From: G963663315 sp963663315
GTDB lineage: Bacteria; Pseudomonadota; Gammaproteobacteria; Arenicellales; Poriferihabitantaceae
DNA: 64,000 bases
Direction: 5' to 3'
Assembly (NCBI GenBank): GCA_963663315.1
Contig: OY760176.1
Location: 992,001 to 1,056,000, forward strand
How positions within the stretch are numbered: position 1 is the first letter of the stretch; the number at the start of each line of letters is the position of its first letter. Below, piece by piece: positions 1 to 8,145 of this stretch. The translations under genes and the position numbers were made by a program. The notes under the pieces were generated by a model that worked only from the letters and a program-made list of their open reading frames with translations, made no database searches and was not told the DNA's origin.

Positions 1-366
1 GAATCCAAGCGCTCCGGCGCGGTCATCAGGGGCGAAAAGGAGATAATCAAGCTCACCCAGTTGTGGCACACCGGCATGTTTTTCGATGACGCGGCGACCC
101 CAATAATCAGGCCCTGCATCACGCAGCGCACCAAACACGCCCTTGAGAGCCGTGGTGCGATAGGTCGTCTTGCTGAGTTTGAGTTCGACAGGATCAATCG
201 GTACCGTCCTCGCGCGCTTCAGGTAGCTCTTGCCGTATACAAACCTGCCGACCGGTATGCCGGTCCTGTCCGGTTCGAGGACGAACCTACCGGCAGTCAC
301 AAATTCCGTCGTACCGGGCAGAGTGATGTAGACAAAGCATTCTGATGCGTCAACTTTAGAAGTCAC
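1..366 (-). CDS. hipA: HipA-family toxin kinase, N-terminal part (cut by window edge)
   Basis: Only the first ~122 codons lie in the window. Read on the minus strand they include YGKSYLKRARTVPIDPVEL, then GVFGALRDAGPDYWGRRV, the usual N-terminal domain of HipA-type Ser/Thr kinases, which in known systems phosphorylate a translation target such as a glutamyl-tRNA synthetase. The kinase core is beyond the edge. The likely start is GTG at 366, overlapping the end of the upstream antitoxin gene by 11 bases, the coupled arrangement normal for hipBA. The family assignment rests on the N-terminal domain and the HipB-like partner. Whether the toxin is intact cannot be seen. Confidence 0.85.
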   Translation of the reverse strand, partial: MTSKVDASECFVYITLPGTTEFVTAGRFVLEPDRTGIPVGRFVYGKSYLKRARTVPIDPVELKLSKTTYRTTALKGVFGALRDAGPDYWGRRVIEKHAGVPQLGELDYLLFAPDDRAGALGF

Positions 367-697
367 TGTCCAGGTCTTCCGTTGTACGTGCACGGACGCG
401 TCCACTGGACAACTCCAGGCTTAGCCCTTCTTCGTCGTATGCCGGGTTGGCCAGGGCCGAAATTGGTTCCAGCAAGCCATAAGCCCAGAGAAGGGCAGTG
501 TAGACAACCAGCCCAGTTGAAGGCTTGCCTTTTTCTGCATCCCTGACGGCGCGCGGTCCCGTACCGATTTTTTCAGCAATATCCTCAATCGTCAGATTGC
601 GCCGCAATCTGGCCGTGCGCAGGTTGTTGCCTAAATGTTTGATCGCTTGCTCAACGGCGTAGGGCGGTGTTTCACTCAAAAGGTTCTTCGCTACCAT
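356..697 (-). CDS. hipB: HipB-like antitoxin, XRE-family DNA-binding protein
   Basis: A 113-residue protein with a helix-turn-helix of the XRE/Cro type at about residues 20-75 (LGNNLRTARLRRNLTIEDIA followed by IGTGPRAVRDAEKG). It directly precedes and overlaps hipA, so it is the expected antitoxin and autorepressor of a type II toxin-antitoxin pair. The C-terminal ~30 residues are acidic (EEGLSLELSS, TTEDLDSDF) and probably contact the toxin. Start ATG at 697. A promoter bracketed by perfect palindromes lies just upstream, as expected for autoregulation. The family is clear; binding of HipB to those palindromes is inferred. Confidence 0.85.
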   Translation of the reverse strand: MVAKNLLSETPPYAVEQAIKHLGNNLRTARLRRNLTIEDIAEKIGTGPRAVRDAEKGKPSTGLVVYTALLWAYGLLEPISALANPAYDEEGLSLELSSGRVRARTTEDLDSDF

Positions 698-699
698 GT

Positions 700-787
700 G
701 CTCTTAAGGGCCTTTTATCCAGGTTATTCAGCTCTTAAGAGCATATCAATTATTTAGCGCTCGGTCAAGAAATATGCTCTTAAGAGC
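700..787 (-). promoter_or_regulatory. hipBA promoter with three palindromic operator sites
   Basis: On the minus strand TTGACC (763-768) and TATGCT (740-745) are separated by 17 bases, a good sigma-70 promoter pointing into hipB. The 12-base perfect palindrome GCTCTTAAGAGC occurs at 731-742, overlapping the -10 element, and at 776-787, just upstream of the -35. An 11/12 copy, GCTCTTAAGGGC, lies at 700-711, next to the hipB start codon. Repeats placed this way fit a dimeric HipB-type repressor that blocks RNA polymerase and possibly translation initiation. The binding protein is inferred. Confidence 0.75.
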
Positions 788-903
788 TCTCAAAGCCCTA
801 TAAAGCGCTTTCAAAGGCATAAAATAAAGTACCGCCAGCGTATTTCCAATATAAAATGAGTTGGTCATTGAAGATGATAAAACAGTTATTTGATCACAGA
901 TTT

Positions 904-3078
904 CTAATACCCGATTCGACGAATATCAAACACATTCTGTATTCTCGCAAGCTGGGAAATTAATTTCTGAGGACGTACTCCACCCGCAATTTCGAGGCGA
1001 ACAGACAAACGTGTGATCTGTTCACAATCCGTTTCCATGTTCACTTTCAGGATATCGACCTTGTTTGACCGCAGAGCTTCGGTCATGTCATGCAGTAATC
1101 CACTACGATGGCAGGCGACAATTTCCAATCCCAGCACATAACTGGAATCCCCCTCAAGCCCCCAATCCACTTCAATCAGACGCGCTCGCAATTCATCCTT
1201 GATTTTCGAAATATTGTTACACCCCCTCCTGTGTATGGTGACCCCTCTGCCGGTGGTAATAAACCCGATAATGTCATCCCCGGGAGCGGGGTTACAGCAT
1301 TTCGCCATATTGGTCAGCAGATTCTTTACCCCTGAAACGGCAAAACTGTCATTTGTCCGGGCGCCTGAACCAGTTCTCGATTTGACCGGGATGTTATCCG
1401 GATCATCAACCTCGTGTTTTCTGAACGGATACAGCAGTTTCGATATCTTGTAGTCATTAGCGCCAATCGATGCCAGAAGATCGTCCACTTTCTGAAAATA
1501 GGTATGCTGATTGAGTTTTTCGTAACTCAAATCACCCAACCCCAGGCGCTGCAATTCACGGTCCAGCATTGCCCTCCCTGCAGAGACTTTTTGATCATAC
1601 TCTGTGCGTTTGTGCCACTGGCTGATCCGGTTTCTGGCACGTCTGGTTCTGACATAGCCCAGGTCAGGCCTTAACCAATCGCGGCTCGGACCTCCGGTTT
1701 TTACCGTTTGAATACTGACCTGATCCCCGGTTTGCAGAAAATAATTGAGGGAAACCATTTTCCCGTTGACTTTGGCTCCGCGGATTCGGTGTCCGACTTC
1801 GGTATGAATTGCATAGGCAAAATCAATCGGGGTCGCCCCTTCGGGAAGGACAATTATCTTCCCTTTGGGCGTGAATACATAAGTCTGTCGACTGTCTTTA
1901 CCCCGAACCGAAACCGGTTTGTCGGCTTTGGCAGTACTTGAGTCAACTGTCAAATCAATGATCGGATCAACGTGTGTTGAAGATGCCAACACTTCATTTT
2001 TCCATTCCAGCAACTGTCTCAACCAAATCAGCTTTTGATCGAAATTGCTATCATACTTTGCCGTTTCCTTGTATCGCCAGTGGGCAGCAAATCCCAGTTC
2101 GCTTTCTTCGTGCATGGCAAATGTCCGGATCTGCACTTCGACCGCTTTGTCATCGGGCCCGGAAATAACAGAATGTATGGATTGATAGCCGTTGGCTTTC
2201 GGCATGTTTATATAGTCGCTGAACTCATGCTTGTAGTGAGCCCACCTTTCATGTATGACGCTGAGCGCGGAGTAACAATCCTCGACGCTATTAACCAGGA
2301 CCCTGACTGCCAGGATATCATTCAGTTGTCTGAACTCCAGGCCCTTGCGTTGCATTTTCCTCCAGATACTGTAGATATGCTTGGGTCGTCCCTGAATCTG
2401 TGATGCAATGTGTCTGGCGTCCAGTAAACCGACAATCCGGTCGGTCAGATCAATGATGTATTGTTCCCGGACATGTCTTTTTTCTTCAAGCGTTCGGGCC
2501 AATGTCTGGTAGGTTCCAGGGTTGAGATAATGAAAGGCACAGTCCTCAAGCTCCCATTTAAGCTGCCCTATTCCGAGCCGATTGGCTAACGGTGCGCAGA
2601 TATTCCGAGCCAGCCTCGCATGATATTTACGAAGCTCATCGGACTGGTCCTTCATACTTTTCAGTCTGGATAACTGACTCGCCAGGAATATCACGACGAC
2701 ACGCACATCATCGACCATGATAATCAACATCTTCCTCAGATTCTCTTCATTTTCTGCAACAAAATTTCCGTTCTTGCCGCTATCAGGTGCAAGCATATCT
2801 GACAGTTGCGCCATACGATCTACATCGTTATAGAGTTGAATGGCCTGTGTGCCCATGATGGATTCGACCTGACGCAACTCATCGTCAGAGAGTGGCCATA
2901 GACCGTGAATATATCCCGTCACCTGTCCTTGCTCGTCAACACCGAGACGAGACAGGATGTCCATAATCCGTTCAGCGTGCGCCTGATTCTTTTCGTTTCT
3001 TTGCACACAGATCGACTTGATCCGGTCCGGCAATGTGGAGCCGGATGATTCCTTTTTGCAGTTTTGTTCGGTGGACAC
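904..3078 (-). CDS. relA: (p)ppGpp synthetase RelA
   Basis: A 724-residue long RSH protein that makes the alarmone (p)ppGpp from ATP and GTP/GDP on starved ribosomes. Order: N-terminal pseudo-hydrolase region (~30-190) lacking the HD metal-binding motif, synthetase domain (~230-340, with GRPKHIYSIWRKMQRK, the acidic motif in NDILAVRVL and VEVQIRT), TGS domain (~400-460), a Cys-rich finger (MAKCCNPAPGDD) and a C-terminal ACT domain from ~650. The degenerate HD region marks it as monofunctional RelA rather than SpoT, so a SpoT hydrolase is expected elsewhere. Start is GTG at 3078 after a GGCGGA Shine-Dalgarno sequence. It follows xerD by 28 bases on the same strand and may be cotranscribed. Confidence 0.95.
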   Translation of the reverse strand: MSTEQNCKKESSGSTLPDRIKSICVQRNEKNQAHAERIMDILSRLGVDEQGQVTGYIHGLWPLSDDELRQVESIMGTQAIQLYNDVDRMAQLSDMLAPDSGKNGNFVAENEENLRKMLIIMVDDVRVVVIFLASQLSRLKSMKDQSDELRKYHARLARNICAPLANRLGIGQLKWELEDCAFHYLNPGTYQTLARTLEEKRHVREQYIIDLTDRIVGLLDARHIASQIQGRPKHIYSIWRKMQRKGLEFRQLNDILAVRVLVNSVEDCYSALSVIHERWAHYKHEFSDYINMPKANGYQSIHSVISGPDDKAVEVQIRTFAMHEESELGFAAHWRYKETAKYDSNFDQKLIWLRQLLEWKNEVLASSTHVDPIIDLTVDSSTAKADKPVSVRGKDSRQTYVFTPKGKIIVLPEGATPIDFAYAIHTEVGHRIRGAKVNGKMVSLNYFLQTGDQVSIQTVKTGGPSRDWLRPDLGYVRTRRARNRISQWHKRTEYDQKVSAGRAMLDRELQRLGLGDLSYEKLNQHTYFQKVDDLLASIGANDYKISKLLYPFRKHEVDDPDNIPVKSRTGSGARTNDSFAVSGVKNLLTNMAKCCNPAPGDDIIGFITTGRGVTIHRRGCNNISKIKDELRARLIEVDWGLEGDSSYVLGLEIVACHRSGLLHDMTEALRSNKVDILKVNMETDCEQITRLSVRLEIAGGVRPQKLISQLARIQNVFDIRRIGY

Positions 3079-3106
3079 TGTAAATCCGCCTTCCGGTTTC
3101 AGGTAC

Positions 3107-4051
3107 CTAGCCTCTGGGGTGATGCTGTTGATGGATATTTTTCAATCGTGTAGTGATAACAAGTGTATAGATCTGTGTAGTGGATAAGCTCGAATGCCCG
3201 AGGAACATTTGAACACTGCGCAGGTCCGCTCCATTATCCAGCAAGTGAGTGGCAAAAGCATGCCGCAATGTATGCGGCGAAATGGAGCCGGTCAAGCCGC
3301 ATGACAATGCATAACGCTTCAGATTTTGCCAGAATCCCTGACGACTCATCGCTCTTCCCCGACTACTCAGGAATAAGGCCGGGTCTTGCCTGTCACCCAG
3401 AATGTCCGCTCTCGACTCATTCAGGTATCTTGAAATCCAGTCATTGGCATTATCACCCAGGGGAACCAGCCGCTCTTTGTCTCCTTTGCCGACTACCCGA
3501 CAGACACCAACTGTAAAATCAATCTGACTCACTGCCAACCCGGTCAGCTCTGATACCCGCATTCCTGTAGCATACAGGGTTTCGATCATAGCCCGGTCCC
3601 GCAAGCCAAAGCGGGCGTCAACATCCGGTGCGTTGATCAAACGCACAACCGCTTCCTGGGAAATGGGTTTTGGCAATGATCTACCTATCGTTGGAGCAAC
3701 TACATTGGCACAAGGATCATAGTCTATTAATGATTCACTAATCATATACTTATAGAATCTTTTTAATGTAGATAATGAACGAACTGCACTGCGATTTGAA
3801 GTCTGCCCTGCACGGAAATCGAGGTAGTCAGCAATGCTTTCGGCGCCTGGGTTTTCAGGTGACAGTTGCCTTGCCGTCAGCCATTCAATAAACAATACAA
3901 GATCAGTACGATAGGCGCTCAATGTGTTGTCACTCAAACCTGACTTCATCCAGGTTACGTCAAGGAATCGAGTTACCAGAACCTGATAAGCGGAATCCGC
4001 TTTGTCCCTGTCCACACCCGATGCCCGCGGTTCTTTATTGTGTGACTTCAA
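3107..4051 (-). CDS. xerD: Site-specific tyrosine recombinase XerD
   Basis: A 314-residue tyrosine recombinase that with XerC resolves chromosome dimers at dif. An N-terminal SAM-like core-binding domain (~20-110) precedes the catalytic domain, with R165 (ATGMRVSEL), K189 (VGKGDKERLVPLG), H260-x-x-R263 (SPHTLRHAFATHLL), H286 (LGH) and nucleophile Y295 (TTQIYT). The ending HQQHHPRG is characteristic of XerD rather than XerC. The residue after the nucleophile region reads IYTLV where most XerD have IYTHV; this is not a catalytic position. Start ATG at 4051 overlaps the upstream TPR gene by 17 bases, implying coupling. Confidence 0.95.
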   Translation of the reverse strand: MKSHNKEPRASGVDRDKADSAYQVLVTRFLDVTWMKSGLSDNTLSAYRTDLVLFIEWLTARQLSPENPGAESIADYLDFRAGQTSNRSAVRSLSTLKRFYKYMISESLIDYDPCANVVAPTIGRSLPKPISQEAVVRLINAPDVDARFGLRDRAMIETLYATGMRVSELTGLAVSQIDFTVGVCRVVGKGDKERLVPLGDNANDWISRYLNESRADILGDRQDPALFLSSRGRAMSRQGFWQNLKRYALSCGLTGSISPHTLRHAFATHLLDNGADLRSVQMFLGHSSLSTTQIYTLVITTRLKNIHQQHHPRG

Positions 4052-5897
4052 CTGGATCAGGATTTGATTCCAGTAACCAGAGTTGCTGGAGTTTCTGTTT
4101 TATTTGAATACGCCGTTTGTCATCGGTGGCACGCGCCAGCAGGTCCTCGAACAATACTCTGGCATCTGTAACCAGATTTGCAGATTGTAATGATTCGGCG
4201 GCTCTATAGCGGGCGGCCATCCCCCATTGATCCCAACCGTCGTCTTTCAGCATTGCAGAAAACAGGTAATGATCCGCGGCGCTAACGAATTGCCGCATGG
4301 CCTGAAAGGATTCTGCCATCCAATAAGCGATTTCCCGGATATGTCTGGGGCTCACCACCCGGTCGTTGATTTCACGCAGCAACTCCAGCGCTGTAGTATG
4401 CTGATTGATTGTCTGCAAGTCAAAAACAGGCTGCAATACCTGATCCGCCTGTTCCGCAGTCAAGCTGTCGTGGGCATCAATCCATTTCTTCAATTCCTGT
4501 GATCCCCGGTCATAGTGGCCAGCAATGATTGAAATTCGTGCGACATGCAATAACCATGGCAAGCGGTCCATGCCTTGGGGGATCCCTGAAATGCTATAGT
4601 TGATTTGTGCAGTAAGTTCAATATTGCCATTTTCAAGGGCCTGGTTTGAAAGAACCAGCCCCACATTACCACTCAGGTCCAGTTTGCCGAATGGTTTGTC
4701 GTCGCCATACAGGTAAGGAATTACTCCCAGGCGATCAGATTCCATTAATTCAGTGACGAACAGATCATTCAATTGCCGCTTTCTTGCCGGACCATTTTTA
4801 CCTTGCAACAGATATCCGAAAATCGCTTTGCGAACCGATTGTGCCTCTTTTGGTAGTTGCAGGGCATGAATCAACAGAGTGGTTGACTCACCCAACAGCA
4901 GACCCAAACGATTGGTTTCATCCAGCGCCACTCTGCGATAGGCATTCAATAAGTCCAATACTCCGAAACCCGGATAAGTACGATCGATCCTGGTTCGCGT
5001 CTGCCCCGCTGCAACAAGATATTGTTCGAGGTCAACCAGGGCTGATTGCGGAGCTTCGCCAAGAAGCCTGGCGTACGTTCTTACAGACAGAATTTGCCAG
5101 AGTGGTAATGATGCCTCCTCAGAGATATCCATATCCTGATTCAGCCTGTTGATTTTCTCAACCGCCTGAGCCGGAGTAATAGTATTGTTTTGCAGTCTGG
5201 CATAGATACGCAATAACCTGGCGGAGGGTTGGTCCAGAGGAGCAAGAATATTTACAGCATTATCCGGATCATTCAGTTGCAGGTAAACTCCGGCACTCAG
5301 CAATAACCAGTCCTGTTCACGGGATCGATAATCCGATTGATAATGACGCATCGCAACATGCGCTTCGTTAAGGTAGTCATCGACCAGAAAACTTTCAATC
5401 AGTAATTTACGGAGTTTTCTGCTTTCCCGATCGCTGATATTGTTTGACAACAGGTGTTTACGCAACAAAACCCTTGCCCTTGCCCCCTGACTCAGTTCGA
5501 TAAAAGCATGAACCGCCTGAATATCCGCCAGATAATGAATTCGGTCCGGGAATGCAGGGGGTATCTGTCGAATCCGTTCCAGTAATCGCTCCCAGCGACC
5601 GGTAGTTCGATAAACAGCCCACAGTTGACGTTCCCAGTTGAGCCAGGCGTGAGTCGGCAGAGCAGGTGGACCTTCGGTTTCAAGTATGGAGCGGGCCAGC
5701 CCAAGTACATTTGCCTTGATCAGGGTACGTACCCTGGATAAGTCACTGCCAGCAAATTCGCTGTCAACCTCTCCGTCAACCGAAATCGGCCGGGCTACTG
5801 CCGGACCAACTGGAATCAGACTGATGCAGCAGATTAATAAAGGAACAAATAAACCCCTGAACAAGAAACGAACAGTAACAGGGCCGGTTTTTGTCAC
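4035..5897 (-). CDS. Secreted tetratricopeptide-type helical repeat protein of unknown function
   Basis: A 620-residue protein with an N-terminal basic stretch and hydrophobic segment (FLFRGLFVPLLICCISLIP, then AVARP), consistent with a Sec signal peptide and a periplasmic location. The rest reads as continuous alpha-helical repeats of TPR style (for example WLLLSAGVYLQLNDPDNAVN; WMAESFQAMRQFVSAADHYL; RYRAAESLQSANLVTDARVL). No catalytic motif is visible. Start is GTG at 5897, 24 bases after rplS, and its end overlaps xerD, so it sits inside a probable rplS-TPR-xerD-relA transcription unit. A scaffold or envelope-assembly role is plausible but not shown. Confidence 0.7.
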   Translation of the reverse strand: MTKTGPVTVRFLFRGLFVPLLICCISLIPVGPAVARPISVDGEVDSEFAGSDLSRVRTLIKANVLGLARSILETEGPPALPTHAWLNWERQLWAVYRTTGRWERLLERIRQIPPAFPDRIHYLADIQAVHAFIELSQGARARVLLRKHLLSNNISDRESRKLRKLLIESFLVDDYLNEAHVAMRHYQSDYRSREQDWLLLSAGVYLQLNDPDNAVNILAPLDQPSARLLRIYARLQNNTITPAQAVEKINRLNQDMDISEEASLPLWQILSVRTYARLLGEAPQSALVDLEQYLVAAGQTRTRIDRTYPGFGVLDLLNAYRRVALDETNRLGLLLGESTTLLIHALQLPKEAQSVRKAIFGYLLQGKNGPARKRQLNDLFVTELMESDRLGVIPYLYGDDKPFGKLDLSGNVGLVLSNQALENGNIELTAQINYSISGIPQGMDRLPWLLHVARISIIAGHYDRGSQELKKWIDAHDSLTAEQADQVLQPVFDLQTINQHTTALELLREINDRVVSPRHIREIAYWMAESFQAMRQFVSAADHYLFSAMLKDDGWDQWGMAARYRAAESLQSANLVTDARVLFEDLLARATDDKRRIQIKQKLQQLWLLESNPDPVEVTQ

Positions 5898-5921
5898 GAC
5901 TTCTCGGTGTTGGAATCCGGG

Positions 5922-6272
5922 TCAGCGCTTGACTTTTTCCTTGATTCGCGCTGATTTCCCCGAACGTTGACGAAGATAGTAAAGTTTGGCACGTCTCACA
6001 TCGCCCCGACGAACGACCTGAATCTCGGCGATAAGTGGACTATGGGTTTGAAAAACCCGCTCTACTCCTTCTCCACTTGCCACTTTACGCACAGTAAATG
6101 AAGAATTCAAACCCCGGTTTTTCTTCGCAATTACCACGCCTTCGTATGCCTGCAGACGTTCCCGACTGCCTTCCTTGACGCGAACCTGAACCTTGACCTG
6201 GTCACCGGCGCCAAAATTCGGAATCCCCTCCTTCAGTTGTTCGGCTTCGAGTTGATCAATAATATTAGTCAT
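5922..6272 (-). CDS. rplS: 50S ribosomal protein L19
   Basis: A 116-residue protein at the interface of the ribosomal subunits. It carries the L19 signatures GDQVKVQVRVKEGSRERLQ, YEGVVIAKKNRGL, FTVRKVASGEGVERVF and RRAKLYYLR. Full length. It is the last gene of the rpsP-rimM-trmD-rplS operon; its ATG at 6272 overlaps the end of trmD by 8 bases, suggesting translational coupling. Confidence 0.98.
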   Translation of the reverse strand: MTNIIDQLEAEQLKEGIPNFGAGDQVKVQVRVKEGSRERLQAYEGVVIAKKNRGLNSSFTVRKVASGEGVERVFQTHSPLIAEIQVVRRGDVRRAKLYYLRQRSGKSARIKEKVKR

Positions 6273-7017
6273 CTTCTTGCTCCAATTGATAAGCTTTCAA
6301 TAATTCAATCTGTTCATCATTCAACCGGAATTCATCCAGATTGATATTTGCAAACAAATCCGGGCGACGTTCACCCGTTCTGGCAAGCGCCTGGGTCAGA
6401 CGCCATTGCCGTATTTTCTCATGATCACCGCTCAGCAATACCGGAGGCACGACCAGACCTTCAAAGCGCTCCGGTCTTGTAAAGTGCGGACAATCAAGCA
6501 ACCCGTTGGAAAACGAATCCTGTTTTGCAGAAAGCTGATTACCTAATACCCCCGGCAACAATCGTGCGATTGCCTCGACAATGGCCATCGCCGCCAGTTC
6601 TCCTCCCGCTAAAACATAATCTCCGATTGAAATCTCACGTTCCACACGGCTTTCAACAATTCTTTCATCAATGCCCTCATAACGACCGGCAAGTAAAATC
6701 AACCCGGGCAATGTCGACAATTCTTCTACCATCGACTGGTTCAACAATTCGCCCTGAGGCGACAAATATACCACAGGCCCCGGATTAGACCTTTTTGCCG
6801 CATCTATACAGGCAGCCAATGGCACTGGCTTCATCACCATGCCCGGGCCACCACCATAAGGACGGTCATCAACCGACCGGTGCGGATTCCCGGCAAAGGC
6901 GCGGGGATCGAGCGAATCATATTTCAACGCCCCCGCCAAAGCTGCCTGACGAATGATCCCGTAATCGGCAATCGAATTGCACATATCCGGGAATATGGTA
7001 ATTACACTTATTTCCAC
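6265..7017 (-). CDS. trmD: tRNA (guanine37-N1)-methyltransferase TrmD
   Basis: A 250-residue SPOUT enzyme that methylates G37 next to the anticodon of tRNAs reading CNN codons, preventing +1 frameshifting. The trefoil-knot SAM site is visible: YGGGPGMVMKP, LLAGRYEGIDER and IGDYVLAGGELAAM. The usual family length is about 240-255 residues. Start ATG at 7017, 18 bases after rimM in the conserved four-gene operon. The modification also keeps the prfB-type frameshift site further along this window from being used by accident on other messages. Confidence 0.98.
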   Translation of the reverse strand: MEISVITIFPDMCNSIADYGIIRQAALAGALKYDSLDPRAFAGNPHRSVDDRPYGGGPGMVMKPVPLAACIDAAKRSNPGPVVYLSPQGELLNQSMVEELSTLPGLILLAGRYEGIDERIVESRVEREISIGDYVLAGGELAAMAIVEAIARLLPGVLGNQLSAKQDSFSNGLLDCPHFTRPERFEGLVVPPVLLSGDHEKIRQWRLTQALARTGERRPDLFANINLDEFRLNDEQIELLKAYQLEQEDD

Positions 7018-7035
7018 CGCATCAGTAACCCGGCC

Positions 7036-7566
7036 TCAATAACTCGCGTCCCAGTCCACCGTGAGTATTCCGACTTCAAGATCAACCTTGTTGATCACCT
7101 CTGGCACCCAGGGCAACAGCCTTTCAGAATTGTCACCGGAAGTCACCACTGCAACATCGTTGGCGCCGGTCTCCAGCATGCCTGTTAACTTGCCCAGTTC
7201 GACATTCTGCCGGTTTATCACCAGCAGTCCGATCAGGTCCATCCAGTAAAACTCACCGTCTTGTAAAGCCTCCAGCCGTGACCGGTCGATGGCAATATCG
7301 CAACCAATCAGAATGTCCGAAGTTTCCCTGTCAGGGTAACCATTCAGTCGGGCAATCAAAATCTTGCCGGTTAGCCTGAGGGCACAAACTTCTAACGTTT
7401 TCCAGTCGGATTCTCCTGACCTGCCTACCTTCCAGACCGGATATTCAAATATCTGTTCCGCTGGCCGGGTATAGGACCGGACCTTCAGTCCGCCCTTGAC
7501 CCCATGGTGACCACCGATCATCCCCAGAATGACAAGCGAAGGATCGGGTAATTTGCCTGTCATCAT
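7036..7566 (-). CDS. rimM: Ribosome maturation factor RimM
   Basis: A 176-residue 16S rRNA-processing factor for 30S head assembly that binds S19. The N-terminal RimM beta-barrel (VILGMIGGHHGVKGGLKVRS) is followed by a C-terminal PRC-barrel (GEFYWMDLIGLLVIN to LLPWVPEVINKVDLE). Start ATG at 7566. It is preceded by about 100 bases of inverted repeats that separate it from rpsP. Confidence 0.96.
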   Translation of the reverse strand: MMTGKLPDPSLVILGMIGGHHGVKGGLKVRSYTRPAEQIFEYPVWKVGRSGESDWKTLEVCALRLTGKILIARLNGYPDRETSDILIGCDIAIDRSRLEALQDGEFYWMDLIGLLVINRQNVELGKLTGMLETGANDVAVVTSGDNSERLLPWVPEVINKVDLEVGILTVDWDASY

Positions 7567-7668
7567 AAAATATTCGATAACCCCAGGAACAGACCGGTCA
7601 GGCCTGTTGTGCCTGACCGTCTTCGTCAGGTCAGGTGATCTGTCCTGGTCTGACGGTCAATAAAATGG
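7567..7668 (-). promoter_or_regulatory. Structured rpsP-rimM spacer with competing hairpins
   Basis: Inverted repeats fill this spacer. CGGTCAGGC (7595-7603) pairs with GCCTGACCG (7611-7619), a 9-bp stem with a 7-base loop. TCTGTCCTGG (7639-7648) pairs with CCAGGAACAGA (7583-7593) with one bulge and encloses that hairpin. Alternatively GACGGTC (7652-7658) pairs with GACCGTC (7615-7621), which uses the same bases and excludes the first fold. No long U tract follows, so it is not a classical terminator. A role in lowering rimM/trmD output relative to ribosomal proteins is inferred. Confidence 0.5.
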
Positions 7669-7923
7669 TCAGGCCACAGACTCTGATTTAGCCTGGTTAA
7701 ACAGTTGTTTTACCCGGTCACTCAGTTGGGCGCCTGTTCCCAACCAGTGTTCCAGCCTTTCTGTATCAAGATGCAGTTTTTCTTCCTTCCCTCGTGCGAC
7801 CGGGTTGAAAAAACCAATTCTCTCGATAAATCGTCCACGAGTAGAACGTCGCTGGTCTGCAACCAGAATCGAATAAAATGGGCGCTTCTTCGAGCCGCCC
7901 CGTGATAAGCGAATTACTACCAT
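7669..7923 (-). CDS. rpsP: 30S ribosomal protein S16
   Basis: An 84-residue S16, a 30S assembly protein, with the diagnostic start MVVIRLSRGGSKKRPFYSI followed by RGRFIERIGFFNP and a helical C-terminus (RVKQLFNQA). First gene of the rpsP-rimM-trmD-rplS operon. The usual upstream neighbour ffh is absent; the adjacent gene is a divergent ABC transporter permease. A TAGAAT -10 element lies ~65 bases upstream. Confidence 0.98.
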   Translation of the reverse strand: MVVIRLSRGGSKKRPFYSILVADQRRSTRGRFIERIGFFNPVARGKEEKLHLDTERLEHWLGTGAQLSDRVKQLFNQAKSESVA

Positions 7924-7979
7924 AAATATGCCTGTTCCGCGTTGGAATTCATGCCGTCAATAAACGGGCTACCATTAAA

Positions 7980-7993
7980 GGGGGCGCATTCTA
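7980..7993 (-). promoter_or_regulatory. Probable -10 element and GC-rich discriminator for rpsP operon
   Basis: On the minus strand TAGAAT (7988-7993) is followed at once by GCGCCCCC (7980-7987). A near-consensus -10 with a GC-rich discriminator is typical of growth-rate and ppGpp-controlled ribosomal promoters, which is relevant with relA nearby. A matching -35 is weak, so the exact promoter is uncertain. Confidence 0.45.
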
Positions 7994-8145
7994 CCACAAA
8001 ACCATTTGTATGGAATATTATTTCCACAGGAAGCCGCTGCCGTTCTGGAGCAGCGCCGAATCGATTATTTTCGTTATTTTTCTGTGATAACATTATTGCC
8101 ATTGTATATCATCAAGCTGATCAGAAAAATTCATGAATAATATTG

